Shown here one piece after another: positions 1 to 8,650 of a stretch of 64,000 nt of DNA. The notes below the pieces were generated by a model. The model worked only from the letters and a program-made list of their open reading frames with translations. It made no database searches and was not told the DNA's origin. This DNA is from Thermoleophilaceae bacterium (lineage in GTDB: Bacteria; Actinomycetota; Thermoleophilia; Solirubrobacterales; Thermoleophilaceae). Numbering within the stretch: position 1 is the first letter of the stretch; each line of letters begins with the position of its first letter. The position numbers were made by a program, and so were the translations under genes. Where the stretch lies: contig JAUJNT010000005.1 of NCBI GenBank assembly GCA_030448005.1, forward strand, positions 171,062-235,061. The letters are read 5' to 3'.

Positions 1-951
1 GACCCCCTCCCCCGCCTGCTCGAGCTCTTCTCACACACGTTCCTCGACCGTCCGCGCGCGACCCTCGAGGGCCGGGTGGACGATTACGTGGAGACCCTTG
101 CCGGGGCGCTCCTGCTGATACCCGCCGCGGTCCTGCTGCCACTCCTCGCGCGGCGCCGCGAGGTCACCGTGGCCGCTGCCGTCGCGGCCGTGTCGCTTCT
201 CCTGTGGGCGAGCGCGCCGATCACCGGCGTGGGAGACGTGATCGGCCTCGAGGACTTCTCGATCTCCGCCCTGCGCTACCTGCTGCCCGCGATGGCGGTC
301 GTCATCTTCACGGTGGCGCTCGCGGCCCGGGGAGGCGACCTCGCGGCCTGGGTGGCGACCGTCGCGCTCGGGGTTGCGATCGTCTGGAACCTCATCGCGG
401 CGGCCGGGCTCGGCTTCCCTTTCCTGCCGGGGATCGGCACGCTGCTGGTCGGTGGCGCGATCGGCGCTCTCGGCGCGCTGCTCGTGGCTCGCCGGCGTCG
501 CCGCTCCGGGCGACGGCTTCCGCCGCGGGTGGCGGCCGTGGCGGGCGCGGCGCTCGCCGGGGCGCTGCTCGCCGCCCCCGCGTCGGGCTGGGTGGAGCGC
601 CACGGGGCCGTGGCCCGCACCCAGGACGCGGAGCTCGTGCAGTGGTTTGCGGGCACCGGCCGGCTGCGGGACACCGAGCCGCTCGCCTTCACCCGGATCC
701 GCTACGCCCCCCTCGCAGGTGATCGCCTGGAGCGCAGCCTCGACCTCGTTCCCAAGCGCGAGCCGTGCGCCCGGGCGCGCGAGCGCGGGTGGATCGTCTT
801 CGGCGCGGCCTTCACGCTCCCGGTCAGGGGCCGCCCCGGGGAGCGCTTCCCGGAGATCGCCCCGGTGGAGCGCTGCCGGTTCAAGGACCGCCCGGCCTAC
901 AGGAGCCAGCTCTTCCGCGTGTATGCGCCCGGCGCATCGCTTCAGCGGTAG
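1..951 (+). CDS. Integral membrane protein, C-terminal part (gene enters from upstream)
   Basis: The reading frame is open from base 1 with no stop upstream, so the gene very probably begins outside the window. The GTG at 76 is only an internal candidate start. The visible part has about 30 soluble residues, then several hydrophobic segments (roughly residues 33-50, 55-75, 90-108, 115-135, 145-165), an Arg-rich cytoplasmic loop (RRRRR), a further hydrophobic segment and a soluble C-terminal domain of about 140 residues. The segment ALRYLLPAM resembles loops of membrane GT-C glycosyltransferases, but no catalytic motif is visible in this portion. Function is not assigned. Confidence 0.6.
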   Translation, partial: DPLPRLLELFSHTFLDRPRATLEGRVDDYVETLAGALLLIPAAVLLPLLARRREVTVAAAVAAVSLLLWASAPITGVGDVIGLEDFSISALRYLLPAMAVVIFTVALAARGGDLAAWVATVALGVAIVWNLIAAAGLGFPFLPGIGTLLVGGAIGALGALLVARRRRRSGRRLPPRVAAVAGAALAGALLAAPASGWVERHGAVARTQDAELVQWFAGTGRLRDTEPLAFTRIRYAPLAGDRLERSLDLVPKREPCARARERGWIVFGAAFTLPVRGRPGERFPEIAPVERCRFKDRPAYRSQLFRVYAPGASLQR

Positions 952-1120
952 GCGGGGCGAGTCGGGTGCGGCCTTGCCCCCCACGTCCGGCGGGGGTAGC
1001 GGGAGGGCGCCGTCCTGGATAGGGGTCACCCCACGACCACCACCAGGACGCCACACCCGGGGCTGCTAACGACGCACCGGTTGCTCCTCTGTCAAGTCGT
1101 ACGACCTAACCGGCCTGCTT

Positions 1121-1720
1121 TCACCGGCCTCCACGGAGGCGCGGCAGCGCGAGGTCGGTCCAGAACTCGATAGACCGAGGCTGCCGGCTCATAGACGACT
1201 CAAGGTGGTGAGAGTCGGTTCCAAACTCATTCTGCAGGTAGGCGCAAAGGTCAGCGCCGTAAATGATCACATCCGTCTGCCAGACCGAGAAAACGGGGTT
1301 CCCCTCCAACGAAGGCTCATCGGGGATGAAGCGATGTGCGTAGACGGGGACAAGGGTTGGCGCCGCTGCAATGCGCTCGCGAGCAATCGCACAGGCGCTC
1401 GCGAGGTCAGCCGGTTGTGCTCCCCAGGCGTCATACCAGAAGCCATTTCGCTCAATGTCGAAACAAACACCGCGCGCTGGCCGGTCGAGCCAGGCCCGCA
1501 GCTCCTCGAAGCTCCCGGATCGCCAGTTGGGAAAGCCCTCAGAGGTCGGCAAGCCACAGGAAAGAAGGGCGCGCAGGTCGGGCGGAAACGTGAATCGGTG
1601 TCTCTGCTCGACCTTGGAAAGTTCGTCGGCCGACATGCCAGCGTCGACGGCAACATCCTGCGGCGGACTCTGGATGAACTGGCGCAAGCAGCGAAGACTG
1701 CTCTCCGGCACGGCTGACAT
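1121..1720 (-). CDS. SMI1/KNR4 (SUKH) family protein
   Basis: A 199-residue protein with the SUKH-fold signature: FPPDLRALLSCGLP early, then FPNWR and a tryptophan-rich core (NGFWYDAWG), followed by VPVYAHRFIPDEP and PVFSVWQTDVI. SUKH proteins are best known as immunity proteins against polymorphic toxins, although many stand alone and have unknown roles. No toxin gene lies beside it: the neighbours are a membrane protein and a decayed insertion sequence. The length is typical of the family and the gene looks intact. An immunity role here is inferred only from the family. Confidence 0.8.
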   Translation of the reverse strand: MSAVPESSLRCLRQFIQSPPQDVAVDAGMSADELSKVEQRHRFTFPPDLRALLSCGLPTSEGFPNWRSGSFEELRAWLDRPARGVCFDIERNGFWYDAWGAQPADLASACAIARERIAAAPTLVPVYAHRFIPDEPSLEGNPVFSVWQTDVIIYGADLCAYLQNEFGTDSHHLESSMSRQPRSIEFWTDLALPRLRGGR

Positions 1721-1850
1721 AGCAACAGCCTATGCGGCCGCTGGGCCGATTCGTGGAGCTTGCCGTCGAGGCGCTCGCGGCACTCAGCCCGCCGAGTGTT
1801 GCAGCCCTGCGGGCTGCGATCGGACGGGCATGAGCACCACGACCGCAGCT

Positions 1851-2923
1851 TCAGGCAAGCGCCGGCGCGCGCACGCTCCCGCCGCGCACCTTAATCCGCG
1901 CTGGCGGATCGGCCGGCTCTGCGCGCAACAGACGAAAGACGACCCGTGCGAGATGGCGCTTGAGCGCGCAGCGCCTCGCGGCGGCTCTTGCCATCCCGCT
2001 GCTTTCGCTCGAGGTAGGCACGGGCGCGCGGGTCCCAACGCCCCTGGACGATCGCGATCTTGTGCAGCGCGGAGTTGGGCTGGCGGTTGCGTGACGGCTG
2101 AGGCGATGGCGACGCTGCTGGCCCGACGGGGCGTCGAGCGGCGCGACGCCGGCGAGGCAGGCAAACTGGGCATCGCTTCGGAAGCGGCCGATACCGCCGG
2201 TCTCGCCGATGATCTTGGCGGCGACGAGCACGCCACAGCCCTTCAGCTCGAGCAGCTGCGGCGCGTAGTCGGCGACGAGCACCGCGATCTCGCGCTCGAG
2301 CTCGTTCGCCTCCCGCGTCAGCTGACGGCAGTGCCGCACCAGGTGGCGTCCGATCCGCACCTGGACGTCCTGCTCTCCGCGCGCGAGGCGGCGCCCGACG
2401 CGCTCGAGCCAGATCATGCGATCGAGCGCGCCGGTCGGCACGCGCAGGTCCGGCTGGATCGCGTGCAGGAGCCAGCGGAGGCGATCCTGCGCCTCGCTTC
2501 GCTGGCCCGCACGAGTGTCTCGCGATGACTCACGAGCAATTGCAGATCGCGGGCCCTGTGGTCATCCACCGCTGCGGGCAGCTCCGGATGCGCGAGACGC
2601 GCGCGCGATCGCGAGAGCGTCGATCGAGTCAGACTTGCCGAAGGCGCGCTCTTTCTCGCTCCGGCCATCAGCTTCGGGGGGACGCGTACGACACGCTCGC
2701 CACGCTTCAGCAAGAAGCGCTCCAGCCCGCGGCTGACTCCGCGGACGTCCTCGAGCGCCCAGAGGCGATCCGTGCTTGCGGCCTGCGCCCAAGCGAGCAG
2801 CTCCCCATACCCGGCGGGGCGCGCGGCAGCGGTTCGCTCGTCGACGAGCTCACCGCTGCCGGACCTGACAGCTACTGCGGTGTGGGTCTGCTTGTGCGGG
2901 TCGACTCCGATAACGAGCGTCAT
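1851..2923 (-). pseudogene. IS110-family transposase, frameshifted relic
   Basis: The N-terminal part (from ATG at 2923) reads MTLVIGVDPHKQTHTAVAV, the DEDD/RuvC-like start of IS110 transposases, and continues through LWALEDVRG. The next catalytic segment, GKSDSIDALAIARA, is in another frame near 2640-2680. The C-terminal Transposase_20 part (LLELKGCGVLVAAKIIGE, FACLAGVAP) is in a third stretch from 2441 downward, and NRQPNSALHKIAIVQGRWDP is again shifted near 2010-2100. At least four frameshifts are needed to rebuild one protein, so it is inactive. IS110 elements lack clear terminal inverted repeats, so exact element ends cannot be placed. Confidence 0.88.
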
Positions 2924-3346
2924 CACTTCCTTTCGTTCAGCTGTGGACGGAAGCGGAGCTCCAGCGGACAAGCCTCAATTGGGGCAAAGGCCACGCTCCT
3001 CTCAGGTCACGCTGGAGATCCTCGGGCGGCGACGGACGACAGAACCGGTGCCAGTCAGCCCACAAGGGGCGACAGCGGGACCAAGAGTCAGTCCGCCGCC
3101 AGTCCGAGGACCTAAGCGCCGGCCCCGGACGCCACAGCGTCCAACGCCGGGTCGGCCTCTATCCCATCAACCGGGCCGCGTCTCAACGATGACATTGAGG
3201 TCGGGAGCCCGCGGCTCCATCCCCGTCACCGGGGCCGTAGGGCCGGAGCGGCGGGGGACTCCGGGGGCGCGAGCCCCCGGCTACATCACTGCGGGGTAGA
3301 ATCCGGACCGTGAGCGCCCTGTCCGACGACCCCCTCAGTCCAGGCC
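2924..3346. other. Gene-free stretch between IS110 relic and corA
   Basis: There is no coding sequence that I can support. The only clear structure is a series of three perfect stem-loops at 3204-3280, listed separately. The left part (2930-3190) shows neither coding bias on either strand nor a tRNA-like cloverleaf. Confidence 0.6.
3204..3280 (+). promoter_or_regulatory. Three consecutive stem-loops in the corA leader region
   Basis: Perfect hairpins lie at 3204-3218 (GGAGCC / CGC loop / GGCTCC), 3221-3234 (CCCCG / TCAC / CGGGG) and 3261-3280 (CCGGGGGC / GCGA tetraloop / GCCCCCGG). The last ends 66 bases before the corA ATG. None is followed by a T-run, so simple intrinsic termination is not supported. 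They could be a structured mRNA leader, a terminator for something upstream, or chance in GC-rich DNA. It does not match a known Mg2+ riboswitch that I can recognise. Confidence 0.3.
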
Positions 3347-4375
3347 ATGCCGAGCATTCCGCGGCCACGCCTTCGCAAGGCTCCCAGAGCCGGGGTCGAC
3401 GCCAGGCCTGAACAGGGCGCGCTCGAGCCGAACGTCGAGCGCGTCGTCCATGGCGGTGGCGGGGCTGACGGCGCTGCCGAAGGCGCGGGGCTTCACTGGA
3501 TCAACGTCGAGCGACCCGGACCCGCCGAGCGGGCCTGGCTCGAGGAGCACTTCGACTTTCACCACCTCGACTTCGAGGACATCACGTCGCGAAACCAGCG
3601 ACCGAAGATCGACGAGTACCCCGACTACCTCTTCATCATCCTGCACTTCCCGGTGTTCGACAAGTCGCTCGGTCGCCTGAACGCCGCGGAGCTCGACATG
3701 TTCATCGGGCCGGACTTCCTGATCACGCTGCCCAACCAGCCGATCCCACCGGTCGACTACCTCTTCGAGCGCTGCGAGTCCACCGAGGAGGTCAGGGAGG
3801 ACCTGATGTCCAAGGGCTCGGGCTACCTGCTCTACAGGATCGTCGATGACTCCTTCGACTACTGCTTTCCGATGCTGCGCAAGATGGGCAACAAGCTGGA
3901 GGCGATCGAGGAGAACATCTTCGAGGGCCGCTCGGAGGAGGTCGTGCGCGACATCTCGAACGCCAAGCAGGAGATCATCAACTTCCGCAAGATCATCCGC
4001 CCCCAGCGCCCGGTGCTGCGCGACCTCGAGCGCACCAAGCAGCGCTACCTCGCGGCGGAGATGGACATCTACTTCGACGACATCGTCGACGCCTCGGAGC
4101 GCATCTGGGACATGCTCGAGAACTACAAGGAGGTGGTCGAGGCGCTCGAGGACACGAACGAGTCGGTGCTCTCGCACCGCGTGAACGACGTCCTGCGCGT
4201 GCTCACCGCCTTCAACCTCGTGATCCTCCCCCTCACCCTGATCGGCACGATCTTCGGGATGAACGTCGCCGTGCCCGGCGAGAGCAGCATCACGGCGTTC
4301 TGGCTCATCATCGCGGGGATGGTCGTGATGCTGGCGGGGATCCTTCTCTTCTTCCGCCGCCGCGGCTGGCTCTAG
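3347..4375 (+). CDS. corA: CorA-family magnesium/cobalt transporter
   Basis: This 342-residue protein is a CorA-type divalent cation channel of the inner membrane. The large acidic cytoplasmic domain (residues 1-280) ends in a long helix. The hallmark GMN motif is at 304-306, at the end of the first membrane segment (about 285-303), followed by a short loop (VAVPGES) and a second segment (about 314-334) with a basic C-terminus (FFRRRGWL). The length is close to the family norm. ATG at 3347 is the first in-frame start. The next gene begins 13 bases after the stop, so the glycosyltransferase downstream may be co-transcribed. Confidence 0.95.
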   Translation: MPSIPRPRLRKAPRAGVDARPEQGALEPNVERVVHGGGGADGAAEGAGLHWINVERPGPAERAWLEEHFDFHHLDFEDITSRNQRPKIDEYPDYLFIILHFPVFDKSLGRLNAAELDMFIGPDFLITLPNQPIPPVDYLFERCESTEEVREDLMSKGSGYLLYRIVDDSFDYCFPMLRKMGNKLEAIEENIFEGRSEEVVRDISNAKQEIINFRKIIRPQRPVLRDLERTKQRYLAAEMDIYFDDIVDASERIWDMLENYKEVVEALEDTNESVLSHRVNDVLRVLTAFNLVILPLTLIGTIFGMNVAVPGESSITAFWLIIAGMVVMLAGILLFFRRRGWL

Positions 4376-4388
4376 GAGCCCGAACGGC

Positions 4389-5369
4389 TTGACCGCGGCG
4401 GGCCTCGACGTGTCGGTGGTGATCCCTTGCCACGCGGCGGCGGGAACCGTGGGACCGCTGCTCGACGCGCTCCGCGCCCAGGACCTCTCCCCCGAGCGCT
4501 ACGAGGTAATCGTGGTGGACCCCGGCGCCGACGGCACGCACCGGCTCCTCCAAGGGATCGCCGCCGGATGGAGCGCGCCGCCCGAGCTGCTAGTCGTGCG
4601 CGGCCCCCTGCGCGACGGGCCGGCGGCCAAGCGCAACATGGGCGTCTCGCTCGCCCGCGGCCGGGTGCTCGCCTTCACCGACTCCGATTGCGTGCCGGAG
4701 CCAGGCTGGCTCGCTCAGGGCCTTGCCGCTGTGGACCGGGGGGTGCAGGTCGTGCAGGGCGCCGTGATCCCGCCGGAGGGCTCACGGCGCCACCCGCTGT
4801 CCCATGAGATCCACGTGATGTCGGACGTGGGGCTGCACGAGACCTCCAACATGTTCTACGAGCGCGCGCTCTTCGACCGGCTGGGGGGCTTCACCACCCG
4901 CTACTTCCGCCGCTTCGGTGCGCCGTTCGGGGAGGACGTCGAGCTGGGCTGGCGTGCCCGGCGCGCCGGCGCCTCCTACGCCTTCGAGCCGAGGTCGGTG
5001 GTCCGGCATCCGGTGGGTGCGCCAAGCCTGCGCCGGCGCCTGCACGAGCAGTGGCTTGCGCGGGCGTTTCCTCAACTCGTGCGCGACGTGCCGGAGCTAC
5101 GTGAGGCCCTGATGTTCAGGCGGTGGTTCCTCACGCCGCGAAGCGCGGCCGCCGCGTGCGCGGTGCTCGGGCTCGCGCTGACAAGGCGGGCCCCGGTGGC
5201 CGGGGCGCTAGCGCTCCCTTACAGCCGTGCACTGCTCCGCGAGCTCCGCCGTGCGGAGGGCGGTCCGGCAGCGCTGGGGGGCCTGCTGGCGGCCAATTTG
5301 GTCTCGGACATGGCGTTGCTGGTGGCGCTTGCGTGCGGCAGCCTCCGGGCGCGGTGCCTTGTGATCTGA
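4389..5369 (+). CDS. GT2-family glycosyltransferase with C-terminal hydrophobic region
   Basis: A 326-residue inverting family 2 glycosyltransferase. VSVVIPCHAAAGTVGPLLDAL is the N-terminal nucleotide-sugar-binding strand, TDSD at 97-100 is the metal-binding DXD-like motif, and GEDVELGWRAR near residue 180 is the typical acceptor-side ED motif. The last 80 residues are hydrophobic with arginine-rich joints, suggesting membrane association. The start is a TTG at 4389, 13 bases after corA, with AGGAG upstream. It probably transfers a sugar onto a lipid-linked or polysaccharide acceptor; the sugar cannot be told from the sequence. Confidence 0.88.
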   Translation: MTAAGLDVSVVIPCHAAAGTVGPLLDALRAQDLSPERYEVIVVDPGADGTHRLLQGIAAGWSAPPELLVVRGPLRDGPAAKRNMGVSLARGRVLAFTDSDCVPEPGWLAQGLAAVDRGVQVVQGAVIPPEGSRRHPLSHEIHVMSDVGLHETSNMFYERALFDRLGGFTTRYFRRFGAPFGEDVELGWRARRAGASYAFEPRSVVRHPVGAPSLRRRLHEQWLARAFPQLVRDVPELREALMFRRWFLTPRSAAAACAVLGLALTRRAPVAGALALPYSRALLRELRRAEGGPAALGGLLAANLVSDMALLVALACGSLRARCLVI

Positions 5370-5395
5370 GCCCGAGCGGCTCCGTCGAAGTACCT

Positions 5396-6457
5396 GTGGG
5401 CGGAGAGTTTCGGCCCCGCCATGGCGGGAACCCAACACACCTGGCTCCTTCCAAGCGACAGCTCACCGTTGCCGTCACCGGGGTGACCGGGATGGTGGGC
5501 CGTGGCCTGCTCCCCTTCCTCGAGTCAGACCGCCGTGTGAAGGCCGTGATCGGCCTCGGCACCCGTCCGTGGTCCCCGCCCGAGGAGGGCTTTGCGAAGG
5601 TGCTCTACCGGCAGGCCGACGTGGGGGACCGGGAAACGATCCGCCGCGCGCTCGCGGGGGCGGACGTGGTGGTTCACCTCGGGTTGGCGCCCTACGGCGT
5701 TGGCCAGGACGAGCGGAAGCTCGAGCGGACCAACGTGGAGGGCTCGAGGAACGTGCTGGCTGCGGCGGCGGCTGTGGGCGCCACCCGCTTCATCTACATC
5801 TCTTCGGCGGCCGTATACGGCTTCGGCTCCGAGCGGCGGGTGCGGGCGACGGAGGACGATGCGATCCAGCCCGCGTCACCTCACTCCTACTCCGCGCACA
5901 AGGCACGGGTCGAGGAGGCGCTGCTGGGAGCGCTCGAGGGCATGCCGGACATGGCGTGGGTCTTCTTTCGACCGTGCGCCGTGGTCGGGCCCCATGCGGC
6001 GGGTGCCGCCGGTGATCTCGTTCCCCAGGCGCTTGCCGGAGCCGCCGGCGCGCTGATCACGGTCGGTGGAGCGGCGGGCCTTCGCCCGGCTGTGCCCGGT
6101 CCACCGGTTCCACTTCAGTTCGTGCACGAGCGCGACGTTGGGCAGGCCATCCACCGGGCGATCACCACCGCAAAGACCGGCGCGACCTACAGCCTGGCGG
6201 GCGATGGCATCGTGGAGCCCTCTGAGGTGCCGCGCCTGCTCGGGCTGCGCACGCTCCCGGTGCCGAGCCTCGTCACGCGCACGGCCCTGGGCATGGCCGC
6301 GAGGCTACCCTACCTCGCGCCCTCTCTCGGATGGGTGGAGCTGCTGACTCACCCGGTCGAGCTCGACACCTCGCTCGCGCGGCGAGAGCTTGGCTGGAGG
6401 CCGGAGTTCACCTCCGAGGAGGCGCTCGCATCCACGCGCCGGGCGTTGGGGGTATGA
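5396..6457 (+). CDS. NAD-dependent epimerase/dehydratase (extended SDR)
   Basis: About 353 residues. The Rossmann motif TGVTGMVG is at 28-35, an ISSAAVYG strand carries the catalytic Ser near 136-137, and the YSAHK (YxxxK) active site is at 165-169. This is the extended short-chain dehydrogenase pattern of nucleotide-sugar epimerases. A long frame is open upstream into the preceding gene; GTG at 5396 is chosen because it follows the glycosyltransferase stop and leaves a short N-terminal extension before the Rossmann strand. Substrate unknown. It lies between a GT2 gene and an SRPBCC gene on the same strand. Confidence 0.82.
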   Translation: MGGEFRPRHGGNPTHLAPSKRQLTVAVTGVTGMVGRGLLPFLESDRRVKAVIGLGTRPWSPPEEGFAKVLYRQADVGDRETIRRALAGADVVVHLGLAPYGVGQDERKLERTNVEGSRNVLAAAAAVGATRFIYISSAAVYGFGSERRVRATEDDAIQPASPHSYSAHKARVEEALLGALEGMPDMAWVFFRPCAVVGPHAAGAAGDLVPQALAGAAGALITVGGAAGLRPAVPGPPVPLQFVHERDVGQAIHRAITTAKTGATYSLAGDGIVEPSEVPRLLGLRTLPVPSLVTRTALGMAARLPYLAPSLGWVELLTHPVELDTSLARRELGWRPEFTSEEALASTRRALGV

Positions 6458-6511
6458 CCGGATGAGTGACCGGACGCGGCATAGGTCCTCGCTCCAGGAT
6501 CTCCGCATCCG

Positions 6512-6991
6512 ATGGGGGTGCGGCTGATGGCCCGCAGCCAGCTGGTGGCCGCCGCGCCGCCGGAGACCGTGTGGGAGGTGCTCTCAGAGCCGCAGCATTA
6601 CGGCTACTGGGTGGTCGGCTCGAGCGAGATCCGCGCCTGGGACGACGACTGGCCGGCGCCCGGATCGCGGTTCGAGCACCGGGTGGGCTTCCAGCCACTG
6701 ACCCTCGCAGACCACACGGAGGTGCTCGAGAGCGAACCGCCCTCGCGGCTCGTGCTGCGTGCGAAGAGCCGGCCCCTCGGAGTGGCGCGCGTCGAGATGA
6801 TCACCGAGCCACACCCCGCGGGCAGCCTCCTGACGATGATCGAGGATCCTGACCTGCCGCTGGCGCGCATCCTCACGCCGCCTCCGGTGCACGCGATGAT
6901 CCGCCTTCGCAACGGAGAGTCGCTGCGCAGGCTTCGCTCGCTGGCCGAGCGACGTCTAGCGCCCGGCCTGGAAGACCGCGCCGCCGGCTAG
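6512..6991 (+). CDS. SRPBCC (START-like) family protein
   Basis: This 159-residue protein has the polyketide-cyclase/START-like pattern: an N-terminal strand with AAPPETVWEVLSEPQHY, a central GSRFEHRVGF hairpin and a long C-terminal helix with LRRLRSLAERR. Such folds bind small hydrophobic ligands; the ligand is unknown. ATG at 6512 is used, and ATG at 6527 is a possible alternative. It converges with the next SRPBCC gene, and the two stop codons share the palindrome CTAG at 6988-6991. Confidence 0.8.
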   Translation: MGVRLMARSQLVAAAPPETVWEVLSEPQHYGYWVVGSSEIRAWDDDWPAPGSRFEHRVGFQPLTLADHTEVLESEPPSRLVLRAKSRPLGVARVEMITEPHPAGSLLTMIEDPDLPLARILTPPPVHAMIRLRNGESLRRLRSLAERRLAPGLEDRAAG

Positions 6992-7452
6992 CCTGCGGGG
7001 CCCGGCTCGACCTCGCCGCGCCAGGCGCCCGTCTCCGAGCCGCGGCTCTCGACGAACTGCTTGAACCGCTGGAGGTCGCCCTTGACCCGGCGCTCGAGCA
7101 TCCCGAGCGCGTCGCCTGCCGCCTCGATCGCGCCGTCGGGCTCCGCGTCGATCTGGACGGTGACGCGCGACCGGCCTTCGTCGAGCCTGTGGAAGGTGAC
7201 CACGCCCGCGTTGTCGGCGCCGGTCAGGCTCCTCCATGCCACCCGCTCGTCGGGCCGCTGCTCGGTGACCTCGGCCTCCCACTCCTTCGTCCGGCCCGCC
7301 ACCTCGGCGGTCCAGCGCAGGTGGGTGTCGTTGACCTGGCGCACCTCCTTGACGCCCTCCATGAACTGAGGGAACTCCTCGAACTGGGTCCACTGGTTGT
7401 ACGCGGTGCTTACGGGGACCTCGACCTCGATTGCCTCGATGACGCTTGCCAT
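6988..7452 (-). CDS. SRPBCC / cyclase-dehydrase-like protein
   Basis: A 154-residue protein beginning MASVIEAIEVEVPVSTAYNQW, with FEEFPQFMEGVKEV, the usual opening of the COQ10/polyketide cyclase-like SRPBCC subfamily, and a C-terminal helix (RVKGDLQRFKQFVESRG). The frame is open upstream to 7689, but ATG at 7452 is preceded by a good ribosome-binding site (GAGGAGCG) and gives the normal family length. Upstream, its leader contains a copy of the 3' end of the FAD oxidase gene (7465-7543), suggesting that this gene once followed that oxidase directly. Confidence 0.88.
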   Translation of the reverse strand: MASVIEAIEVEVPVSTAYNQWTQFEEFPQFMEGVKEVRQVNDTHLRWTAEVAGRTKEWEAEVTEQRPDERVAWRSLTGADNAGVVTFHRLDEGRSRVTVQIDAEPDGAIEAAGDALGMLERRVKGDLQRFKQFVESRGSETGAWRGEVEPGPAG

Positions 7453-7820
7453 CTTTCGCTCCTCTCTCAGACGATGCGGGCGAGGTACCCGGGGCTCGCA
7501 AGCGAAAAACCGGCCGTCAGCGCACGGCGAGGCGCGCGCCCACGTGCGGCTCGCTACGACGACCGGCAGCGCCGCCTGGGGTGCCCCGGCCGGTTGAGCC
7601 GGTACGGGGAGCCGGTCCCACGGTAGGTTTCTCTTCGCATGGCCGAGCGGCGCCCCGAAGTGGGCGGGACTGGAGCGGGTGCTGGGCATGGGGCGCCCTG
7701 TTCAGCGCCGCCTACGGAAACGTCGGCAGCTCGGCCTACTACGCGGGCGCGTGGCGGTCTTCGCGCTCGGAGATGACTCCGGCGGCCTTTGTGATTGGGG
7801 GGTGATCTTCGTCCCCGCCG
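7453..7820. other. Gene-free stretch with left direct repeat
   Basis: There is no convincing gene. It holds the ribosome-binding site and leader of the SRPBCC gene, the left copy of the ~80-bp direct repeat (7465-7543) and about 280 bases of sequence with no recognised content before the TetR stop codon. Open frames here are Arg/Ala/Pro-rich GC shadows. Confidence 0.55.
7465..7543. repeat. Direct repeat, left copy (79 bp)
   Basis: This copy matches 9320-9400 at about 90%, starting TCTCAGACGATGCGGGCG, passing through GCAAGCGAAAAACCGG and ending GCGCCCAC. In the right copy, the sequence spans the last codons, the stop and 54 bases downstream of the FAD oxidase gene. The left copy is therefore a displaced fragment of that gene end. 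Confidence 0.85.
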
Positions 7821-8453
7821 TTAGCCGTGGAGCGTTCCGAGGAGTTTGTGGATCGCGGCTCGCGCCCGGTCGAACACGGCTGGGTCGCGCTTGACCTGAA
7901 ACAACGCGTGGGTGTTGGTGAGGATGGAATGCAACTCAAAAGCGGTTTGGCTCGGGTCCCGTCCGGGGCGTAGCTCTCCTGTCTCGTTGGCGCGTTGAAT
8001 GCTTTCCTGAAGCGCCGTGATCTCTCGGTCGATGGCCGCCGCCAGCGCCGCGGTTACGGGGCCCTGGCGGGTCGCGAACTCGACTGCGGAGACAACCAGA
8101 AAGCACCCGCCGGGAAACACCCTGTGCTCAAAGAAGTCAAGCCAGCGCTCCAGCAGTGCCCCGAGCCCGCTGTCCGGATCGTCGGCCGGCCCGCGCAGGA
8201 CCTTCGCTTCGAAGACCTCGCGAACGTGTTCTATAGTCGCGAGTTGGAGTTCCTCCTTCGAGGTGAAGTGGGCGTAGAGGCCGCTCTTGCTCATTCCGAC
8301 CGCGGCAGCCAGTCGCCGCATCGACAGCTGCTCGAGCCCTTCCTTGGACGCAAGCTCTCCGGCAGCGGTGAGAATCGCCGCCAGGGTCTGTTGGCCCTGC
8401 TTCGATTCGGAGCGCCTGCCGCTGTCGCTGCCCGGATTGGCATCAATCGTCAT
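7821..8453 (-). CDS. TetR-family transcriptional regulator
   Basis: This 210-residue protein has an N-terminal helix-turn-helix at about residues 43-64 (LSMRRLAAAVGMSKSGLYAHF) followed by TSKEELQLAT, the standard TetR DNA-binding domain, and a helical ligand domain with FFEHRVFPGGCFLV. TetR proteins usually repress a nearby or divergent gene until a small ligand binds. Here the divergent partner is the small Ala/Thr-repeat protein at 8651, with an inverted repeat between them at 8586-8601. The start ATG at 8453 precedes a Ser/Gly-rich tail before the HTH. Confidence 0.92.
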   Translation of the reverse strand: MTIDANPGSDSGRRSESKQGQQTLAAILTAAGELASKEGLEQLSMRRLAAAVGMSKSGLYAHFTSKEELQLATIEHVREVFEAKVLRGPADDPDSGLGALLERWLDFFEHRVFPGGCFLVVSAVEFATRQGPVTAALAAAIDREITALQESIQRANETGELRPGRDPSQTAFELHSILTNTHALFQVKRDPAVFDRARAAIHKLLGTLHG

Positions 8454-8585
8454 TTGTGACTGCTACCCGAAAAGTGCGAATGTGAAGATCAGCCGGCTCG
8501 CGGACACGCTCGATCGATCGATCCTGCTGATACCTAAGCCGTTGTCTGCGACCGGACCGGGCGAAACCGCGGGCCGGGCTGGACA

Positions 8586-8601
8586 ACGACCGACCGGTCG
8601 T
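8586..8601. promoter_or_regulatory. Inverted repeat, candidate TetR operator
   Basis: ACGACC-GACC-GGTCGT is a perfect 6-bp inverted repeat with a 4-base spacer. It lies in the 197-bp gap between the divergent TetR gene and the small membrane-protein gene, 49 bases before the latter's start. Its form and position fit a TetR-type operator; binding is inferred only. Confidence 0.35.
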
Positions 8602-8650
8602 CCGTGGTAGGTTCCCGCGCCAGTGAACCCCGACGCGCAAGGAGAATCCT

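Noticed and set aside
31..1056. Long minus-strand open frame opposite the first membrane-protein gene
   Set aside because: It is rich in Arg, Ala, Gly and Pro with no domain, and exactly mirrors a frame with clear membrane segments. In high-GC DNA such antisense frames are expected.
1121..1720. Polymorphic-toxin immunity module
   Set aside because: The SUKH gene is real, but no toxin, RHS repeat or secretion gene lies nearby, so the role is left open.
1371..2528. 385-codon plus-strand frame
   Set aside because: It runs across the SUKH gene and the IS110 relic in antisense and shows no protein features of its own.
3335..4177. 280-codon minus-strand frame opposite corA
   Set aside because: It is a shadow of an unmistakable CorA gene; its Val/Leu/Asp-rich composition is the reverse reading of acidic CorA codons.
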